Notes: generated from the sequence alone by a model not told the origin. Positions 16,147 through 26,194 are shown, numbered from the stretch's first letter. The stretch is DNA of 64,000 nt from Prevotellamassilia timonensis (GCF_021531665.1 NZ_JADYUH010000002.1:62001-126000), one strand, 5' to 3'. A program made the numbers and translations.

Positions 16147-16254
16147 TGGTGTTCTTTAAATGATGGAATAAGGAGCGTTCAAAAGGAAGTGCTTGCGTTT
16201 TGGTTGCAGAGTGTGAGTGATTCTTTTATTCGTGCACCTTTTGTAAGTCCTCCC
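16147..16254. repeat. R2 element, left-end remnant b
   Basis: GGTGTTCTTTAAATGATGGAATAAGGAGCGTTCAAAAGG and the following GTGCTTGCGTTTTGGTTGC match the first ~105 bp of the full-length R2 at 52511, with several substitutions. No right end is present; the match stops at the stop codon of the BI-1 gene. Confidence 0.75.
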
Positions 16255-16956
16255 TCATTTTCTGTCCCCGAAGATGCGGAGGAGATAGAGGAAGAGGTTG
16301 ATGAAGTCAAGATAGAGCGAGAGACTGCACATCAAGGCAATCTTCATCATGCCTTCGTCGTCAGCATCGCCTTGGCTGAGAATGAGTTTCATCTTCTGAG
16401 TGTCGTAGGCAGTCAGTCCGCAGAAGATGAGTACGCCGACGTAGGTCAGAGCCCAACTGAGCCCGCTGCTTTGGAGGAACATGTTCACCAGCGTGGCGAT
16501 GATGAGTCCGATGAGTGCCATGAAGAGGAAGCGTCCGATGGCTGACAGGTCGCGTTTGATGAAGAGTCCCACCAGCGACATGGCGCCGAACGTACCGGCT
16601 GTGACGAAGAAGGTGGTGGCGATGCTCTCCATGGTGTATGCCAGGAGAATGATGGACAGTGTGGCACCGTTCAGAACCGAGTAGAGTGCAAACATGATGC
16701 CCGCCGTGGCAAAGGAAAAGCGGTGGATGTTGGCGGAGAGCACCATGACGAGCACGAGTTCACCGATGATCAAACCCCAGAAAAGAATGGGATTTCCCAC
16801 GATGGAATAGAGGATTTGTTCGTTGCCCGCCACGTAGAAGGCTGTCAAACCGGTGACGGCGAGTGCCAGCGTCATCCAAAGATAGACTTTCTGCATGAGT
16901 GCGGGGAAGGTCATGGAGCGGCTCTCTCTTTCGCTGTACTGATAGATGTTGTTCAT
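16255..16956 (-). CDS. Bax inhibitor-1 (YccA/BI-1) family membrane protein
   Basis: A 233-residue integral membrane protein with about seven hydrophobic segments, from VYLWMTLALAVTGLTAFYV to DFINLFLYLLRIFG. The near-C-terminal GLTAYDTQKMK is the family signature, with the Asp that in BsYetJ-type relatives takes part in a pH-sensitive calcium leak. Bacterial members are linked to membrane stress or ion leak, but the role here is unproven. The short hydrophilic N-terminus (NNIYQYSERESRSM) supports the chosen ATG. A gap of 57 bp separates it from ribBA downstream on the same strand, so the two may be co-transcribed. Confidence 0.88.
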   Translation of the reverse strand: MNNIYQYSERESRSMTFPALMQKVYLWMTLALAVTGLTAFYVAGNEQILYSIVGNPILFWGLIIGELVLVMVLSANIHRFSFATAGIMFALYSVLNGATLSIILLAYTMESIATTFFVTAGTFGAMSLVGLFIKRDLSAIGRFLFMALIGLIIATLVNMFLQSSGLSWALTYVGVLIFCGLTAYDTQKMKLILSQGDADDEGMMKIALMCSLSLYLDFINLFLYLLRIFGDRK

Positions 16957-17013
16957 GTCATTGGTGCGAGGTCTGCTCGCGGATTAGTTTTTTGATAAGG
17001 TCGTTATATAAGT

Positions 17014-18222
17014 TCAAAGGTGCAGGGTGTGTCCCATGCGGTTCTTTTTGGTTTTCAGATATTTTTCGTTGTAGGGATTTGGCGACACCTCGATGGGCAC
17101 GTTCTCCGTGATTTCCAGTCCGTATGCTTCCAGTCCGACGCGCTTCACCGGGTTGTTCGTCAGAAGTCGCATTTTGTGGACGCCGAGCAGTCCGAGGATT
17201 TGTGCGCCCACGCCATAGTCTCTTTCGTCCGGGTCGTAGCCGAGATGGATGTTGGCATCGACGGTGTCGTAGCCCTCCTCTTGGAGTTTATAGGCTGCAA
17301 TCTTTGCCATCAGCCCGATGCCTCGTCCCTCTTGGTTGAGATAGAGCACGACGCCCTTTCCCTCTTTGTCAATCATCTCCATCGCTTTGTGGAGTTGGTC
17401 GCCGCAGTCGCAGCGGGCAGAGCCGAAGATGTCGCCTGTGACGCAGGAGGAGTGGACACGCACCAGAATCGGTTCGTCCGGTTCCCACGTGCCTTTGATG
17501 AGGGCAACGTGTTCCAGGCGGTTGCTCTTCTGGCGGAAGGGGATGAGGCGGAAGTGACCGTAGCTGGTCGGCATATCTACTTCTTCGCCCTGTTCCACGA
17601 GGCATTCGTTCTTGAGACGATAGGCGATGAGGTCTTTGATGGTCAGAATGCGGAGTCCCTCTTTTTGGGCAAATTCTTGGAGTTGCGGCATGCGTGCCAT
17701 GGTGCCGTCTTCGTTGAGAATCTCGATGAGACAGGCGGCAGGTTGCATGCCCGCCATGCGAGCCAGGTCAACGGCTGCTTCTGTGTGGCCGGCGCGAGCC
17801 AACACACCACGGTCTTGGGCGTAGAGCGGGTTGATGTGTCCCGGTCTGCCGAAGTGTTCGGGAAGCATGTCGGGATTGGCGAGTGCACGGATGGTGGCGG
17901 CGCGGTCGTGACAGCTCACGCCGGTTGTGCAGCCTTCGAGCAGGTCTATCGTCACGGTGAAGGGAGTGCCCAGCATGCTGGTGTTGTCCTCCACCTGGTG
18001 GTTCAATCGGAGTTGGTGGCAGCGTTCAATGGTGATGGGAGCGCAGAGCACGCCGCGTCCGTTTTTCAGCATGAAGTTCACCTTCTCGGGGGTGACGAGT
18101 TCAGCTGCCATGATGAGGTCGCCTTCGTTTTCTCGGTCTTCGTCATCGACCACGATGACAAACTTTCCTTCTTTGAAGTCCTGAAGTGCTTCTTCGACGG
18201 AAGCCAGTTTAAAGTCACTCAT
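17014..18222 (-). CDS. ribBA: RibBA: DHBP synthase / GTP cyclohydrolase II
   Basis: A 402-residue bifunctional riboflavin enzyme. Residues ~1-205 are 3,4-dihydroxy-2-butanone 4-phosphate synthase, with the metal-binding acidic loop [16 protein letters not shown]. Residues ~206-402 are GTP cyclohydrolase II, with the zinc Cys in [20 protein letters not shown] and LNQEGRGIG. Together they make both starting products of riboflavin synthesis in the cytoplasm. The open frame extends upstream, but the ATG at 18220-18222 ([13 protein letters not shown]) is the family start; the upstream part overlaps the lptF/G end. It lies 94 bp downstream of the LptF/G gene on the same strand. No FMN riboswitch is visible in that short gap. 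Confidence 0.93.
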   Translation of the reverse strand: MSDFKLASVEEALQDFKEGKFVIVVDDEDRENEGDLIMAAELVTPEKVNFMLKNGRGVLCAPITIERCHQLRLNHQVEDNTSMLGTPFTVTIDLLEGCTTGVSCHDRAATIRALANPDMLPEHFGRPGHINPLYAQDRGVLARAGHTEAAVDLARMAGMQPAACLIEILNEDGTMARMPQLQEFAQKEGLRILTIKDLIAYRLKNECLVEQGEEVDMPTSYGHFRLIPFRQKSNRLEHVALIKGTWEPDEPILVRVHSSCVTGDIFGSARCDCGDQLHKAMEMIDKEGKGVVLYLNQEGRGIGLMAKIAAYKLQEEGYDTVDANIHLGYDPDERDYGVGAQILGLLGVHKMRLLTNNPVKRVGLEAYGLEITENVPIEVSPNPYNEKYLKTKKNRMGHTLHL

Positions 18223-18316
18223 ATATATTAAATGTGTATGGTCGTTTTCTTGCGGGGATGATTGAATGTGTATGTGTGGGAGAGGATGTGGTGCAGCTTG
18301 GCGGTAGCCCCGTGTC

Positions 18317-20536
18317 CTATTCTCTTTCCGCCGTGGGCAGTGTGGGTGCCGCGGGTTCTGCAGAGACAGGTTTGACGTCCGGCATTGTTCTGACAGATTT
18401 GGGCTGTGCGGTCTGTTCTGTTTGCTCCTGTTGCTCGCTCTGTTCCGTTCTGTTCCGTTCGCGATAGCGTTCGATGCTGCTGAAGACAACCTGTCCCAGC
18501 AGGGCGAGGATGAAGACGAGGAGCACCACTTTCACGATGCGTTTGCGTTTTCTCCAGAGCACGTTTTGTTTCTTGTTCTCCTCGTCTGTACCGCTTTCTC
18601 CGCTCAGGTCGGTGGTTTGGTCCAGCACTGCCACGAGACGTTCGCAACTGCGTTTCGCGATTCTCAAATCCTTCAGCAGGCGCAGGCGGAACTGTCCCAT
18701 GCGCAGCCAAAGAATGAGCCCGAGGGGGAAGAAGATGCCCGCCAGCCGATTGGTTTTCTGAGTCTTGAAAGGAGAGAGGTGGGCGGTGGTGAAGAAGACG
18801 GGAAATTCGTTCAGCACACCCAGCACCTTGACGTCGCGTGAGTTGGACAGTTCTTCGATGATGCTCTCCATCTCCTTGCTGATTTCCTTCACGGTGTGGT
18901 CCGGTTGGAAACGGAAGAAGGTACGGACGTAGCTGGGCAGTCTCCAGAGGTTGTTTTCCCGAGCGTAGGTGGTCATGCGGTCTGCGAGATTTGTGATGCG
19001 CTCCGTCATGCCTTCCAGTTGCGGTTCGTGGATGATGACTTCTTTGCGGGTCAGGTGTCGTTTCACGGGGATGCCGAGCAAGCGTTGGAAGAAGCGTCGA
19101 TAGGTGTCCACGTTGAAGACCACCGAATCCTTGTTTGATTTGTAGCAAATCCAGAGTCCGAAAGGAGTGATGATGGTGGTGCTGACCCACATGCCCGCAA
19201 CCATGTTGATGTTTCCGTCGCGTGCCATCTTCATGCCCGAGGTGTTGATGATATACCAGAAGATGAAGATGATGACCGAGATGACGGTCGGCATGCCGAG
19301 ACCACCTTTGCGGATGATGGCACCGAGCGGTGCGCCGACGAAGAAGAAAATGAGACACGCCAGCGCGAGCGTCATTTTCTGGTGCCATTCCACCCAGTGT
19401 GCTCTGATGTAGCGCATGGCATCTTTGGCATACTGTGCCTTCCACTCCAGATCGGTTTTGGTGCTTTGCAGGTTCTGTTGCACGAGAGACTGTGCCTGCA
19501 GGAATTCCCCTTCGTTGAGGCTTGCTTTGAGAGAGTCAAAGTTGAGGCTGAGGGGCACGCGTCCGCTTTGTGCCGCTTTGGCAGCTTGTTGCACCACGAG
19601 TTGTGAGTCCTTTTTCTCTTTTTGTGTCTGCAACGCCGGGAGAGCCATGCGTTCCTGATAGTATGCCGCTCCGATGGAGTCCAGTCTTTGAGAGAGGGAG
19701 TCCGTGGTGCGTTCGATTTGCATCATGTTTTTCGCTTGCGCCATTCCCGCCAGCATCTCTTTGTCCATGAGATTGAAGTTGCTGTCGAAATCAATGAGGA
19801 AGCGTTTGTAGTCAAAGGTCTCTCTGTCGTAGGGGTCATCGGCTTCGCTTTGCATCTGCCTCATGGCTCCGTTGGATTGCAGGTTCTCGAATTGCTCCCC
19901 TTTCCAGAGGTCCAGGATGAGGTGCATCTTGTCGGCGGACATTTCCATCCTGGCAGAGTCGGCGAGCACGATTTGCGCACGGTCGAAGCCTTGGTCTGTC
20001 TTGTAGATGATGGCTTGATAGAGCATGCCCGTCTCGGCGTCTTTCTTTTCGACGTAGATGTTGACGTTCGGTACGCCGCTGTAGAACACGCCTTCCGGAA
20101 TCTCCACCGCGGGAGACTGTTGTTTCATGCTGAAGAGGAGCGTGTGGAGTTGGATTTGTGCTGCCGGCGAGGTGAAGTTTTGGAAATAGAAGGAGACGCC
20201 GAGCATTGTCAGTGCGACGAGGGCGGGACCGAGCATGATGCGCAGCAGCGGGATGCCCGCCGCTTTCATGGCGAGCAGTTCAAGGCTTTCACCGAGATTT
20301 CCGAAGGTGATGAGCGCAGCCAGCAGAATGGCGAGCGGAAGAGACTGGGGCACGAGCGTGATGCCCATGTACCAGAAGAACTGAGCCAAAATGTCCACTG
20401 AGAGCCCCTTGCCGATGAGTTCATCCACATAGCGCCAGGTGAACTGCATCATGAACACAAAGAGACAGATAAAGAATGCTCCCGCAAAAATGAGCAGGAA
20501 CTTTTTCAAAACGTAGAGGTCAAGTTTCTTTATCAT
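18317..20536 (-). CDS. LptF/LptG-family permease of lipopolysaccharide export
   Basis: A 739-residue inner-membrane protein of the YjgP/YjgQ family. Three membrane segments lie near the N-terminus ([56 protein letters not shown]). A periplasmic domain of ~280 residues follows, and further segments from [20 protein letters not shown] onward. The start at ATG 20534-20536 ([17 protein letters not shown]) is typical for LptG. The chain is much longer than E. coli LptG (~360): after the sixth segment it has a ~300-residue extension with two more hydrophobic stretches and a Glu/Gln/Pro-rich tail. Its partner LptB, an ATPase, is not in this window. Promoter at 20623. Confidence 0.87.
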   Translation of the reverse strand: MIKKLDLYVLKKFLLIFAGAFFICLFVFMMQFTWRYVDELIGKGLSVDILAQFFWYMGITLVPQSLPLAILLAALITFGNLGESLELLAMKAAGIPLLRIMLGPALVALTMLGVSFYFQNFTSPAAQIQLHTLLFSMKQQSPAVEIPEGVFYSGVPNVNIYVEKKDAETGMLYQAIIYKTDQGFDRAQIVLADSARMEMSADKMHLILDLWKGEQFENLQSNGAMRQMQSEADDPYDRETFDYKRFLIDFDSNFNLMDKEMLAGMAQAKNMMQIERTTDSLSQRLDSIGAAYYQERMALPALQTQKEKKDSQLVVQQAAKAAQSGRVPLSLNFDSLKASLNEGEFLQAQSLVQQNLQSTKTDLEWKAQYAKDAMRYIRAHWVEWHQKMTLALACLIFFFVGAPLGAIIRKGGLGMPTVISVIIFIFWYIINTSGMKMARDGNINMVAGMWVSTTIITPFGLWICYKSNKDSVVFNVDTYRRFFQRLLGIPVKRHLTRKEVIIHEPQLEGMTERITNLADRMTTYARENNLWRLPSYVRTFFRFQPDHTVKEISKEMESIIEELSNSRDVKVLGVLNEFPVFFTTAHLSPFKTQKTNRLAGIFFPLGLILWLRMGQFRLRLLKDLRIAKRSCERLVAVLDQTTDLSGESGTDEENKKQNVLWRKRKRIVKVVLLVFILALLGQVVFSSIERYRERNRTEQSEQQEQTEQTAQPKSVRTMPDVKPVSAEPAAPTLPTAERE

Positions 20537-20622
20537 GTCCGAGGAGGTGAACCCCTTTGAGGCGATTGGGGAGGATGTTCTCCCCGTTTTTGGAAAAAGC
20601 GCGGCAGGGGCATAAAACTGCG

Positions 20623-20630
20623 CAAAAGTA
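20623..20630 (-). promoter_or_regulatory. -7 box of the lptF/G-ribBA unit
   Basis: TACTTTTG on the minus strand, 86 bp before the ATG at 20536. No matching -33 TTG. It is back to back with the plus-strand promoter at 20725. Confidence 0.45.
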
Positions 20631-20724
20631 CTACTTTTTTTGCGTTTCGCGGGTGTTTTGAGACTATTTAGGGAGGCTTTTGCCTCACTTCGTGCACTTT
20701 CGGATGAGAAAAGCGCTCGTTTTC

Positions 20725-20755
20725 TTTGTGTGATGCCCGCGTTGAAGTAATTTTG
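20725..20755 (+). promoter_or_regulatory. promoter of the CNNM/CBS gene
   Basis: TTTG ends at 20728, then a 19-bp spacer leads to TAATTTTG at 20748-20755. Both boxes are perfect. It predicts a leader of about 145 nt before ATG 20905. Confidence 0.65.
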
Positions 20756-20904
20756 CACCGTCAAAGAAAAAAAGACGACTCTTTCCGTCTTGTTCTTTTG
20801 GTCACTGCCGCAGTGCTTTGTTTTGACGTGAGAGACGCTCCTTGAAGCGTTCATCTGAGAAGCCTTCCTGTCGGCAGTGTATGTCTAATTAATTTCTCCT
20901 CTAC

Positions 20905-21945
20905 ATGGGGCTTCTACTCCTTTATCTTTTTGCTGCCTTAGGTTTTTCTTTTCTTTGCTCAGTTCTTGAAGCCGTTTTGCTTTCCACTCCCATGACTTTC
21001 GTTTCTATGCTGGAAAGTGAAGGAAGAACGGGCGCCTCTTTGCTGAAAAAATACAAACAGGACATTGACAAACCGATTTCTGCCATCCTCACCCTCAACA
21101 CCATCGCACACACGGTGGGCGCCGCAGGAGTCGGAGCGCAGAGCCAGGAAATCTGGGGCGACGAGTTCTTCGCCGTCACCTCTGCCGTACTGACCTTCTT
21201 GATTCTCGTACTTTCTGAGATTATTCCAAAGACCATCGGTGCCTGCTACTGGCGACAACTCGCCATCCCCGCCGCACGCATCATTCACACCCTGGTCGTT
21301 GTCACCTATCCTTTCGTTCTTCTTTCCGAATTCATCACACACTTCTTCTCCTCCAACCATCAGCCGATGACGGTCAGCCGCGAAGAAGTGAGTGCCATGG
21401 TCAATGTCGGCGCGGAAGAAGGCGTGCTCGCCACGAAGGAAAACCGAATGATTCAGAACCTCCTCAAACTCGACGACATCAAGGCGCGAGACATCATGAC
21501 TCCCAGTTCCGTCGTGGAAATGGCTGAGGAAAGCATGACGCTCAGAGAGTTCTATCGCCACGACGCCTACAGCACCTACTCCCGCATTCCTGTCTATAAC
21601 GAAGAAAACGATGACTTCATCAAGGGATATGTGCTCCGTCAAACCATCCTCGAAAAACTCTCCGAAGACAAGTTCGAACTTCGTCTGACGGACATCGTGC
21701 GCCCGGTGCTCACCTTCCAAGAGAATGAACCCGTCTCCAAAATTTGGGAGAAACTCTTGGCGAAGAAAGAACACATCTCCGTGATTATTGATGAGTATGG
21801 TTGCTTCCGTGGAATCGTCACCATGGAAGACGTCATTGAAACCATGCTCGGCACCGAAATCGTGGACGAAAAAGACACCGTCACCGACATGCAGGAACTC
21901 GCCCGCGAAAAGTGGCAGGAGCAGCAAGAGGCGCTGCAGGGTTGA
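20905..21945 (+). CDS. CNNM-domain / CBS-pair membrane protein (CorC/hemolysin III-like family)
   Basis: A 346-residue protein. Residues ~1-170 form the CNNM (DUF21) membrane domain: FSFLCSVLEAVLLSTP, the conserved NTIAHTVGAAGVG, and LSEIIPKTIGACYWR. Residues ~195-330 are a CBS pair (RDIMTPSSVVEMAEE to GIVTMEDVIETMLGTEIVDE). There is no CorC_HlyC C-terminal domain, which matches the shorter bacterial form. CNNM proteins are linked to magnesium and cobalt efflux, with the CBS pair binding adenine nucleotides; transport here is inferred. No partner gene shares the operon clearly; the phosphoesterase gene begins 134 bp later. Confidence 0.87.
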   Translation: MGLLLLYLFAALGFSFLCSVLEAVLLSTPMTFVSMLESEGRTGASLLKKYKQDIDKPISAILTLNTIAHTVGAAGVGAQSQEIWGDEFFAVTSAVLTFLILVLSEIIPKTIGACYWRQLAIPAARIIHTLVVVTYPFVLLSEFITHFFSSNHQPMTVSREEVSAMVNVGAEEGVLATKENRMIQNLLKLDDIKARDIMTPSSVVEMAEESMTLREFYRHDAYSTYSRIPVYNEENDDFIKGYVLRQTILEKLSEDKFELRLTDIVRPVLTFQENEPVSKIWEKLLAKKEHISVIIDEYGCFRGIVTMEDVIETMLGTEIVDEKDTVTDMQELAREKWQEQQEALQG

Positions 21946-22079
21946 GGCGGCGGTGCGTCATGACAGCCACACAGTTCGTTGCCATCGGATTCGGGTTTGG
22001 TCACGTAATCCGAAACGCTCCCCGAATCCTGACCTCGGCGTCTTGCATCCATTCAGACGCCCATTGAGATGACCTCCCC
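21946..22079. repeat. decayed repeat shared with 7307-7405
   Basis: TTCGTTGCCATCGGATTCGG, CGGCGTCTTGCATCCATTCAGACGC and nearby words recur, rearranged, in the gap at 7307-7405. No gene is seen here. Confidence 0.4.
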
Positions 22080-23321
22080 TTGAATCGTAGGAGTGCGGAT
22101 AGCATTGTTTTCTTTGACTCACAAAATGTGAATCCCGTGTTTTTTAAAATTGCCATTTCCCTTTTCGCACTGATTGCTCTCTCAGACTGGTGGACTTTTC
22201 ATGAGATGAGGAAGAAAAGAATCAACTTTTTTGGCTACGTGCTCATTTTTCTTCCTTCTCTGGTATGTGCCTTACACCTGATTTTGTTGCTCTGCGGGGA
22301 ACGCTCCATGTATTCCTTCCGGATTGTGAGTGGGACTATTCTCCTCTTCACCGTTCCCAAACTCGTCTTTACCATCATCAGTGCGGGCGGCAATCGTCTT
22401 GGCAGGCTTTTTCATCGTGACTGGAAACACATTCAAGGCGTTGCCTTTTTCTTTGCCTGCATCGTGGCAGTTGTGCAGTTTTATTGCGTCACCGTCGGAA
22501 TTAACCGGTTGGACGTGAATCGTGTCACCCTCGCTTCGCCTCTTTTGCCCAAAAGTTTTGATGGCTATCGTGTCGTGCAAATCTCTGACCTGCACCTCGG
22601 CAGTTACTTCAGCGACGATTCTTTTGTCCGCACCGTTGTGGACAGCGTGAACAGTCTCCATCCCGACCTCATCGTCTTCACGGGCGATTTGGTGAATGAG
22701 TCTCCCGATGAGGTCCTCCCTGAGTTCGTGAATGCCCTTTCGTGTATGCACGCCCCGGATGGCGTTTACTCTGTTTTGGGCAACCACGACTTCTGTGTCT
22801 ATAAAGGCTTCCCCTCCGAACAGGAGGTGCGTCGTGCCACAGACAAGGTGGTTCGTCTTGAGCAGAGCATGGGGTGGGAGGTGCTGCGCAATGAGCATCG
22901 TCTGCTCGTGCGTGACGGTGACACCCTCGTCTTGGCAGGCACGGACAATGTGGCAAAACCACGCCCGCGGCGTGAGGGAGAATATGTCCCGCCCGCAGGT
23001 TCTTTGAAAAAAGCACTCCGAGGCGTTCCCGAATCCCACCACGTGTTGCTCCTGACCCACGACCCGTGGCACTGGCGCCGGGAGGTGACCTCCGACCCCC
23101 GTGTGTTGTTCACCCTTGCCGGCCACACCCACGCGCTGCATGTTCGCCTCGGGAACTTCTCGCCTGCCGCTTGGATAATGCCCGAATGGGGTGGGAAATA
23201 TGTTTCACGAAACGGAATGCTCTACGTCTCCACCGGAGTCGGCGGCAGTGTGAAGTATCGACTCGGTGCCTGGCCCGCCATTGAACTCATCACGCTTCGA
23301 AGGGGGCACGCGGTGGAATGA
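22080..23321 (+). CDS. membrane-anchored calcineurin-like phosphoesterase
   Basis: Up to 413 residues. About four N-terminal membrane segments (for example FGYVLIFLPSLVCALHLILLL) precede a metallophosphoesterase domain from ~165: QISDLHLGSYFSD, VFTGDLVNES, VLGNHDFCVYKG, LLTHDPWHW and FTLAGHTHALHV. These supply the full set of metal ligands. The arrangement resembles YaeI/YkuE-type phosphoesterases, which act on lipid-linked or nucleotide phosphates outside or at the membrane; the substrate is unknown. The start is uncertain: 22080 is TTG, and the first in-frame ATG (before RKKRINFFGY) would remove the first membrane segment; a GTG lies between. The flippase gene starts 45 bp later. Confidence 0.82.
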   Translation: MNRRSADSIVFFDSQNVNPVFFKIAISLFALIALSDWWTFHEMRKKRINFFGYVLIFLPSLVCALHLILLLCGERSMYSFRIVSGTILLFTVPKLVFTIISAGGNRLGRLFHRDWKHIQGVAFFFACIVAVVQFYCVTVGINRLDVNRVTLASPLLPKSFDGYRVVQISDLHLGSYFSDDSFVRTVVDSVNSLHPDLIVFTGDLVNESPDEVLPEFVNALSCMHAPDGVYSVLGNHDFCVYKGFPSEQEVRRATDKVVRLEQSMGWEVLRNEHRLLVRDGDTLVLAGTDNVAKPRPRREGEYVPPAGSLKKALRGVPESHHVLLLTHDPWHWRREVTSDPRVLFTLAGHTHALHVRLGNFSPAAWIMPEWGGKYVSRNGMLYVSTGVGGSVKYRLGAWPAIELITLRRGHAVE

Positions 23322-23365
23322 GCATGGCATTCCTGGGGGAGGTAATCTAATAGTTCCGGAATCAC

Positions 23366-24802
23366 ATGGACAATCTGAAAGAAAAAACAGCCAACGGGCT
23401 TTGGTGGGCTGCCATGAGCAACGGCGCACAACAACTGGTGATGTTGCTCATCGGCATCGTCCTGGCACGCATCCTCTCCGTTGAGGATTACGGTTTGGTG
23501 GCGATGCTCACCGCCTTCTCGCTGCTCGCCACGAACCTGCAGGAGAGCGGTTTCACCTCCGCGCTCTGTGTGAAGGAGACCGCCACGGAGGAAGACTATA
23601 ATTCTGTCTTCTGGTTCAACATCGGTGTCTCTGCCTGCTGCTATTTCATCCTTTTCTTCGCTGCTCCGCTGATTGCAGACTTCAACGACGCTCCGCAACT
23701 CACGCTCCTGGCACGGGTGATGTTCCTGAATTTCTTCATCGCCGCCTTTAATGTCGTGCCGACGGCATATTTGCTTCGCAATCTCATGATTCGTCAAAAG
23801 ACGTCGTCGCAGGTCGTGGCGTCCATCCTCTCCGGCGTGGCGGGCATTGCTGCTGCCGTGGCGGGGTGGGGATGCTGGAGTTTGGTGGCGATGGATTTGA
23901 CTTATAAGTTGACCTATACGCTGCAAGTCACGCTTCACGCCCGTTGGCGTCCTTCCCTCCACTTTGACCTGCGCCCGGCGTGGAAAATGTTCGGATTCAG
24001 CAGTCGTCTGCTTGCCACCAATGTCTTGACCACCTGCAACAACCAACTGATTCAGGTGCTCATGGGACATTTCTTCCCGCCCACACAGGTCGGGCTCTAT
24101 TCCCAAGCCAACAAGTGGAACACGATGGGCTATTCCACCCTGTCCGGCATGGTCGGTAATGTGGGACAGCCCGTTTTGGCGCGCACCGAGGGCGGCGAAG
24201 AACGGCGAGTCAGGGTGTTTCGCAAACTTCTGCGTTTCACCGCGTTCTGCTCTTTCCCCGCCATGTTGGGGCTGGCGGTGATTGCGCCCGAGTTCATTTC
24301 GCTGACGATTGGTGAGAAGTGGATGCCGTGTGTCCCCTTGCTGCAAACGTTGTGTGTGGCGGGCGCATTCATTCCCGTGGGACAGATGTTCTCGAATCTA
24401 CTCATCGTCGGCGAGCGTTCCGACCTCTATCTCCGTGCCTCTGCCGGCTTCATGGTGTGCCAACTCGGACTCTTGGTTGGTCTGCGCGGCGAAGGACTTG
24501 CCACGCTTCTTGCTGCCGTGGCGTCACTGCAAATCCTCTGGTTGTTTGTCTGGCACGCCTTGGCGCATCATCTGGTCGGTTTGACGCTGAAGCAGACTCT
24601 GCTTGACGTCTTCCCCTTTGCTGCCGCCGCTCTGGTCATGGTGGTAGCCGCGTGGTGGGGCATGTCTTGGTCGGAAAATGTATGGGTAATATTGTGTGGC
24701 AAGGTCTTGATAGCAGTCCTGACCTACTGCCTCCTCATGCGCCTCGCCGGTGCCTCTGTCTTCCGCGAATGCGTAGACTATTTGTTGCACCGGAAGAAGT
24801 GA
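23366..24802 (+). CDS. polysaccharide flippase (Wzx/WzxC-type, MOP superfamily)
   Basis: A 478-residue multi-membrane protein with about 12-14 segments. The opening KTANGLWWAAMSNGAQQLVML and ARILSVEDYGLVAM are the characteristic start of WzxC/RfbX-type transporters. The family moves lipid-linked sugar units across the inner membrane for capsule, exopolysaccharide or O-antigen. No glycosyltransferase genes flank it, so it is an orphan here and its sugar is unknown. The start ATG at 23366 is 45 bp after the phosphoesterase stop, so co-transcription is likely. Confidence 0.88.
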   Translation: MDNLKEKTANGLWWAAMSNGAQQLVMLLIGIVLARILSVEDYGLVAMLTAFSLLATNLQESGFTSALCVKETATEEDYNSVFWFNIGVSACCYFILFFAAPLIADFNDAPQLTLLARVMFLNFFIAAFNVVPTAYLLRNLMIRQKTSSQVVASILSGVAGIAAAVAGWGCWSLVAMDLTYKLTYTLQVTLHARWRPSLHFDLRPAWKMFGFSSRLLATNVLTTCNNQLIQVLMGHFFPPTQVGLYSQANKWNTMGYSTLSGMVGNVGQPVLARTEGGEERRVRVFRKLLRFTAFCSFPAMLGLAVIAPEFISLTIGEKWMPCVPLLQTLCVAGAFIPVGQMFSNLLIVGERSDLYLRASAGFMVCQLGLLVGLRGEGLATLLAAVASLQILWLFVWHALAHHLVGLTLKQTLLDVFPFAAAALVMVVAAWWGMSWSENVWVILCGKVLIAVLTYCLLMRLAGASVFRECVDYLLHRKK

Positions 24803-24924
24803 AAAATTCAAAGTGGTAAAGGTAAGTTCCAATCAAAAAGAATCTGTTCAGGAACTGTTTCCTTTGCGCTTCGGGTTGGTGGTGACGAGCGGTGTCGGAG
24901 GGTGTAAGAAACAACTGTGAAAGG

Positions 24925-24999
24925 TTCGTCTCAACCCTGCACTATACGTAAATAAAAGGGGAACAAAAAAACTATACAACTCTACACAAAACCCTACAT
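24925..24999. repeat. R4 segment with AAACCCTACA words, copy 1
   Basis: CACTATACGTAAATAAAAGG, then AACAAAAAAACTATACAACTC and TACACAAAACCCTACATTC. The reverse complement of 57141-57215 is closely similar (CACTATACATATATACAAGG ... CTCTACACAAAACCCTACATT). R4 accompanies R3 in both places. Confidence 0.75.
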
Positions 25000-25011
25000 T
25001 CTGTTTTGAAC

Positions 25012-25155
25012 ACGAATCTCGCGAACGGGATTTAGAACACGAATGGAGCGAATGGAATTTAGAACACGAATGGAGCGAATCGTACGTAACGTTTGTAACG
25101 AACGTAACGTCCGTAATGAACGTTACATACGTTACGAACGTAAGAAACGTAAAAC
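25012..25155. repeat. short tandem units (27 bp and ~18 bp)
   Basis: Two-and-a-half 27-bp units beginning GAACACGAAT are followed by ~18-bp units built of ACGTAACG and its complement ACGTTACG, so the second part can fold on itself. Confidence 0.75.
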
Positions 25156-25200
25156 AGGAAATGGCAATAGGAGGTGACGCGACTCGTCACTCCTGCGCTC

Positions 25201-25533
25201 CGCGCTCATGAAAATCCAACAATTTTGAGCGTTTTTTCGCCGATTCGACATTAACATTTTTAACCTTCGAGAACACTTTCCGCCTTCCAATTCTGCCTAC
25301 TCGGCGCGTAGTTTTTCTTTGCCTTCCCCTAATTAAAATTTGCGGAAGGCAAAGAAAAATTAGGGGAAGGCAAATTTTTACTGGATGCGCTCCTAAAATC
25401 CCCGATTTTAAAGGGGAAGTGACGAAAAAAGGGAGGAGCCGAGGCTCCTCCCATATCTCTATACAAATATAATACTTTTCATCGCCAAAAGCAAGAAGTG
25501 TTAAAACCGAAAAACCGCCTTGGGTGTGGAAAA
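25201..25533 (-). repeat. R3 promoter-terminator repeat, copy A
   Basis: Roughly 330 bp shared with copies B and C. Read on the minus strand, TTG (25492-25494), a 20-bp spacer and TATATTTG (25464-25471) form a perfect promoter. About 11 bp further stands the hairpin GGGAGGAGCC-TC-GGCTCCTCCC (25431-25452), followed by T6 (25425-25430). Further on lies a 17-bp inverted repeat, TTTGCCTTCCCCTAATT (25318-25334) with its complement at 25358-25374. No reading frame is conserved among copies in a convincing way. Confidence 0.88.
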
Positions 25534-25741
25534 TGTTTTGGGTGCTTTGAGGGAAAGACATAACCCTTTTCTCGGTAGAGGTGCATGCCGTCTGCTTCAT
25601 TTTTCCGCGAACGGGCTGAAAGTCCAACGAGCGCATAGCCCGGGGCAAGTGAGCGCAGCGAACGACACCCCGGGGCACGTGTAGGAATAAAAAAAGAGTC
25701 GCCCTATAGGGGCAGAAGCATTAAGGGGAGGTAGAAGCTTG

Positions 25742-26194
25742 TTAGTCTATCCGAAGTTTGCAAATCGCCTTCTTCATTTTTCCTGTGCCGATGATGGGAG
25801 CGTGGGCGTCCTCCGGGAGCATGAGGTAGATGTCGCCGGGCAGTGCGGTGAAGTAGGTTTTTGCAGGTTCCGCATAGAGTGCGAAGTCGTGTTCTTCGTC
25901 AAAGGGTTGTTCGCTTTTCGTTTTGAGTTCTTCCAGCGGCGTCCAGCCCACGGTCTCCGGTGCGCTGAGCGGAATGTGCACGTCAATGTATCGGCGGTGC
26001 ACCTCCAACTTTTGCTCCTCTCGGCTTCGGAGTTGCGGTTCGTCAATGTTGATGAACAGTTTCTCGCCGTCCAGTGTGATGCGTCCGGCGGCAACTTCGC
26101 GCAGGTCGTGGTGGCGAAGATAGTCAAACAACTGTGGGAAAAGCGGATGTAGCGCTTCGATGCGTGAAGCGTAGGCAAGTGTGGTGAGAATCAT
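25742..26194 (-). CDS. yhcH: YhcH/YjgK/YiaL family protein (DUF386), sialic-acid linked
   Basis: A 150-residue cytoplasmic protein of the YhcH family, cupin-like in fold. Conserved parts are LEVHRRYIDVHIPLS, the metal-type EEHDFALY, and FTALPGDIYLMLPEDAHAPII, followed by KAICKLRI. In E. coli yhcH lies in the nan operon and its relatives are linked to sialic acid or uncommon-sugar use; an anomerase or isomerase role has been suggested. It is 39 bp downstream of the APC permease gene on the same strand, so the two likely form one unit. The nanA-containing operon lies 3 kb away on the same strand. Confidence 0.87.
   Translation of the reverse strand: MILTTLAYASRIEALHPLFPQLFDYLRHHDLREVAAGRITLDGEKLFINIDEPQLRSREEQKLEVHRRYIDVHIPLSAPETVGWTPLEELKTKSEQPFDEEHDFALYAEPAKTYFTALPGDIYLMLPEDAHAPIIGTGKMKKAICKLRID

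Larger units (their letters stand above)
24803..25741. other. repeat island 1 (no gene)
   Basis: The 939-bp gap holds, in order, a TGTAGGG-type segment (R4, 24925-24999), two 27-bp units (GAACACGAATGGAGCGAAT...) at 25012-25080, a run of ACGTAACG-like palindromic words (25081-25155), R3 copy A (25201-25533), and a weak T-tract hairpin after yhcH near 25687-25714. Open frames across it are translated repeats. Confidence 0.75.

Noticed and set aside
18223-18316. Possible FMN riboswitch before ribBA
   Set aside because: The gap is only 94 bp, part of a transcript from the upstream gene, and lacks the conserved FMN-element segments.
18228-19445. 405-codon minus-strand frame overlapping LptF/G and the ribBA leader
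   Set aside because: Arg/His/Pro-rich translation typical of a wrong frame; the LptF/G frame has membrane segments and family motifs.
25187-25678. 163-codon minus-strand frame sharing a short peptide (VKNVNVxSxKxxSKLL) with the frame at 56645-56971
   Set aside because: The shared peptide is just the shared R3 DNA. The third copy (43723-43938) does not keep the frame, so protein coding is unlikely.
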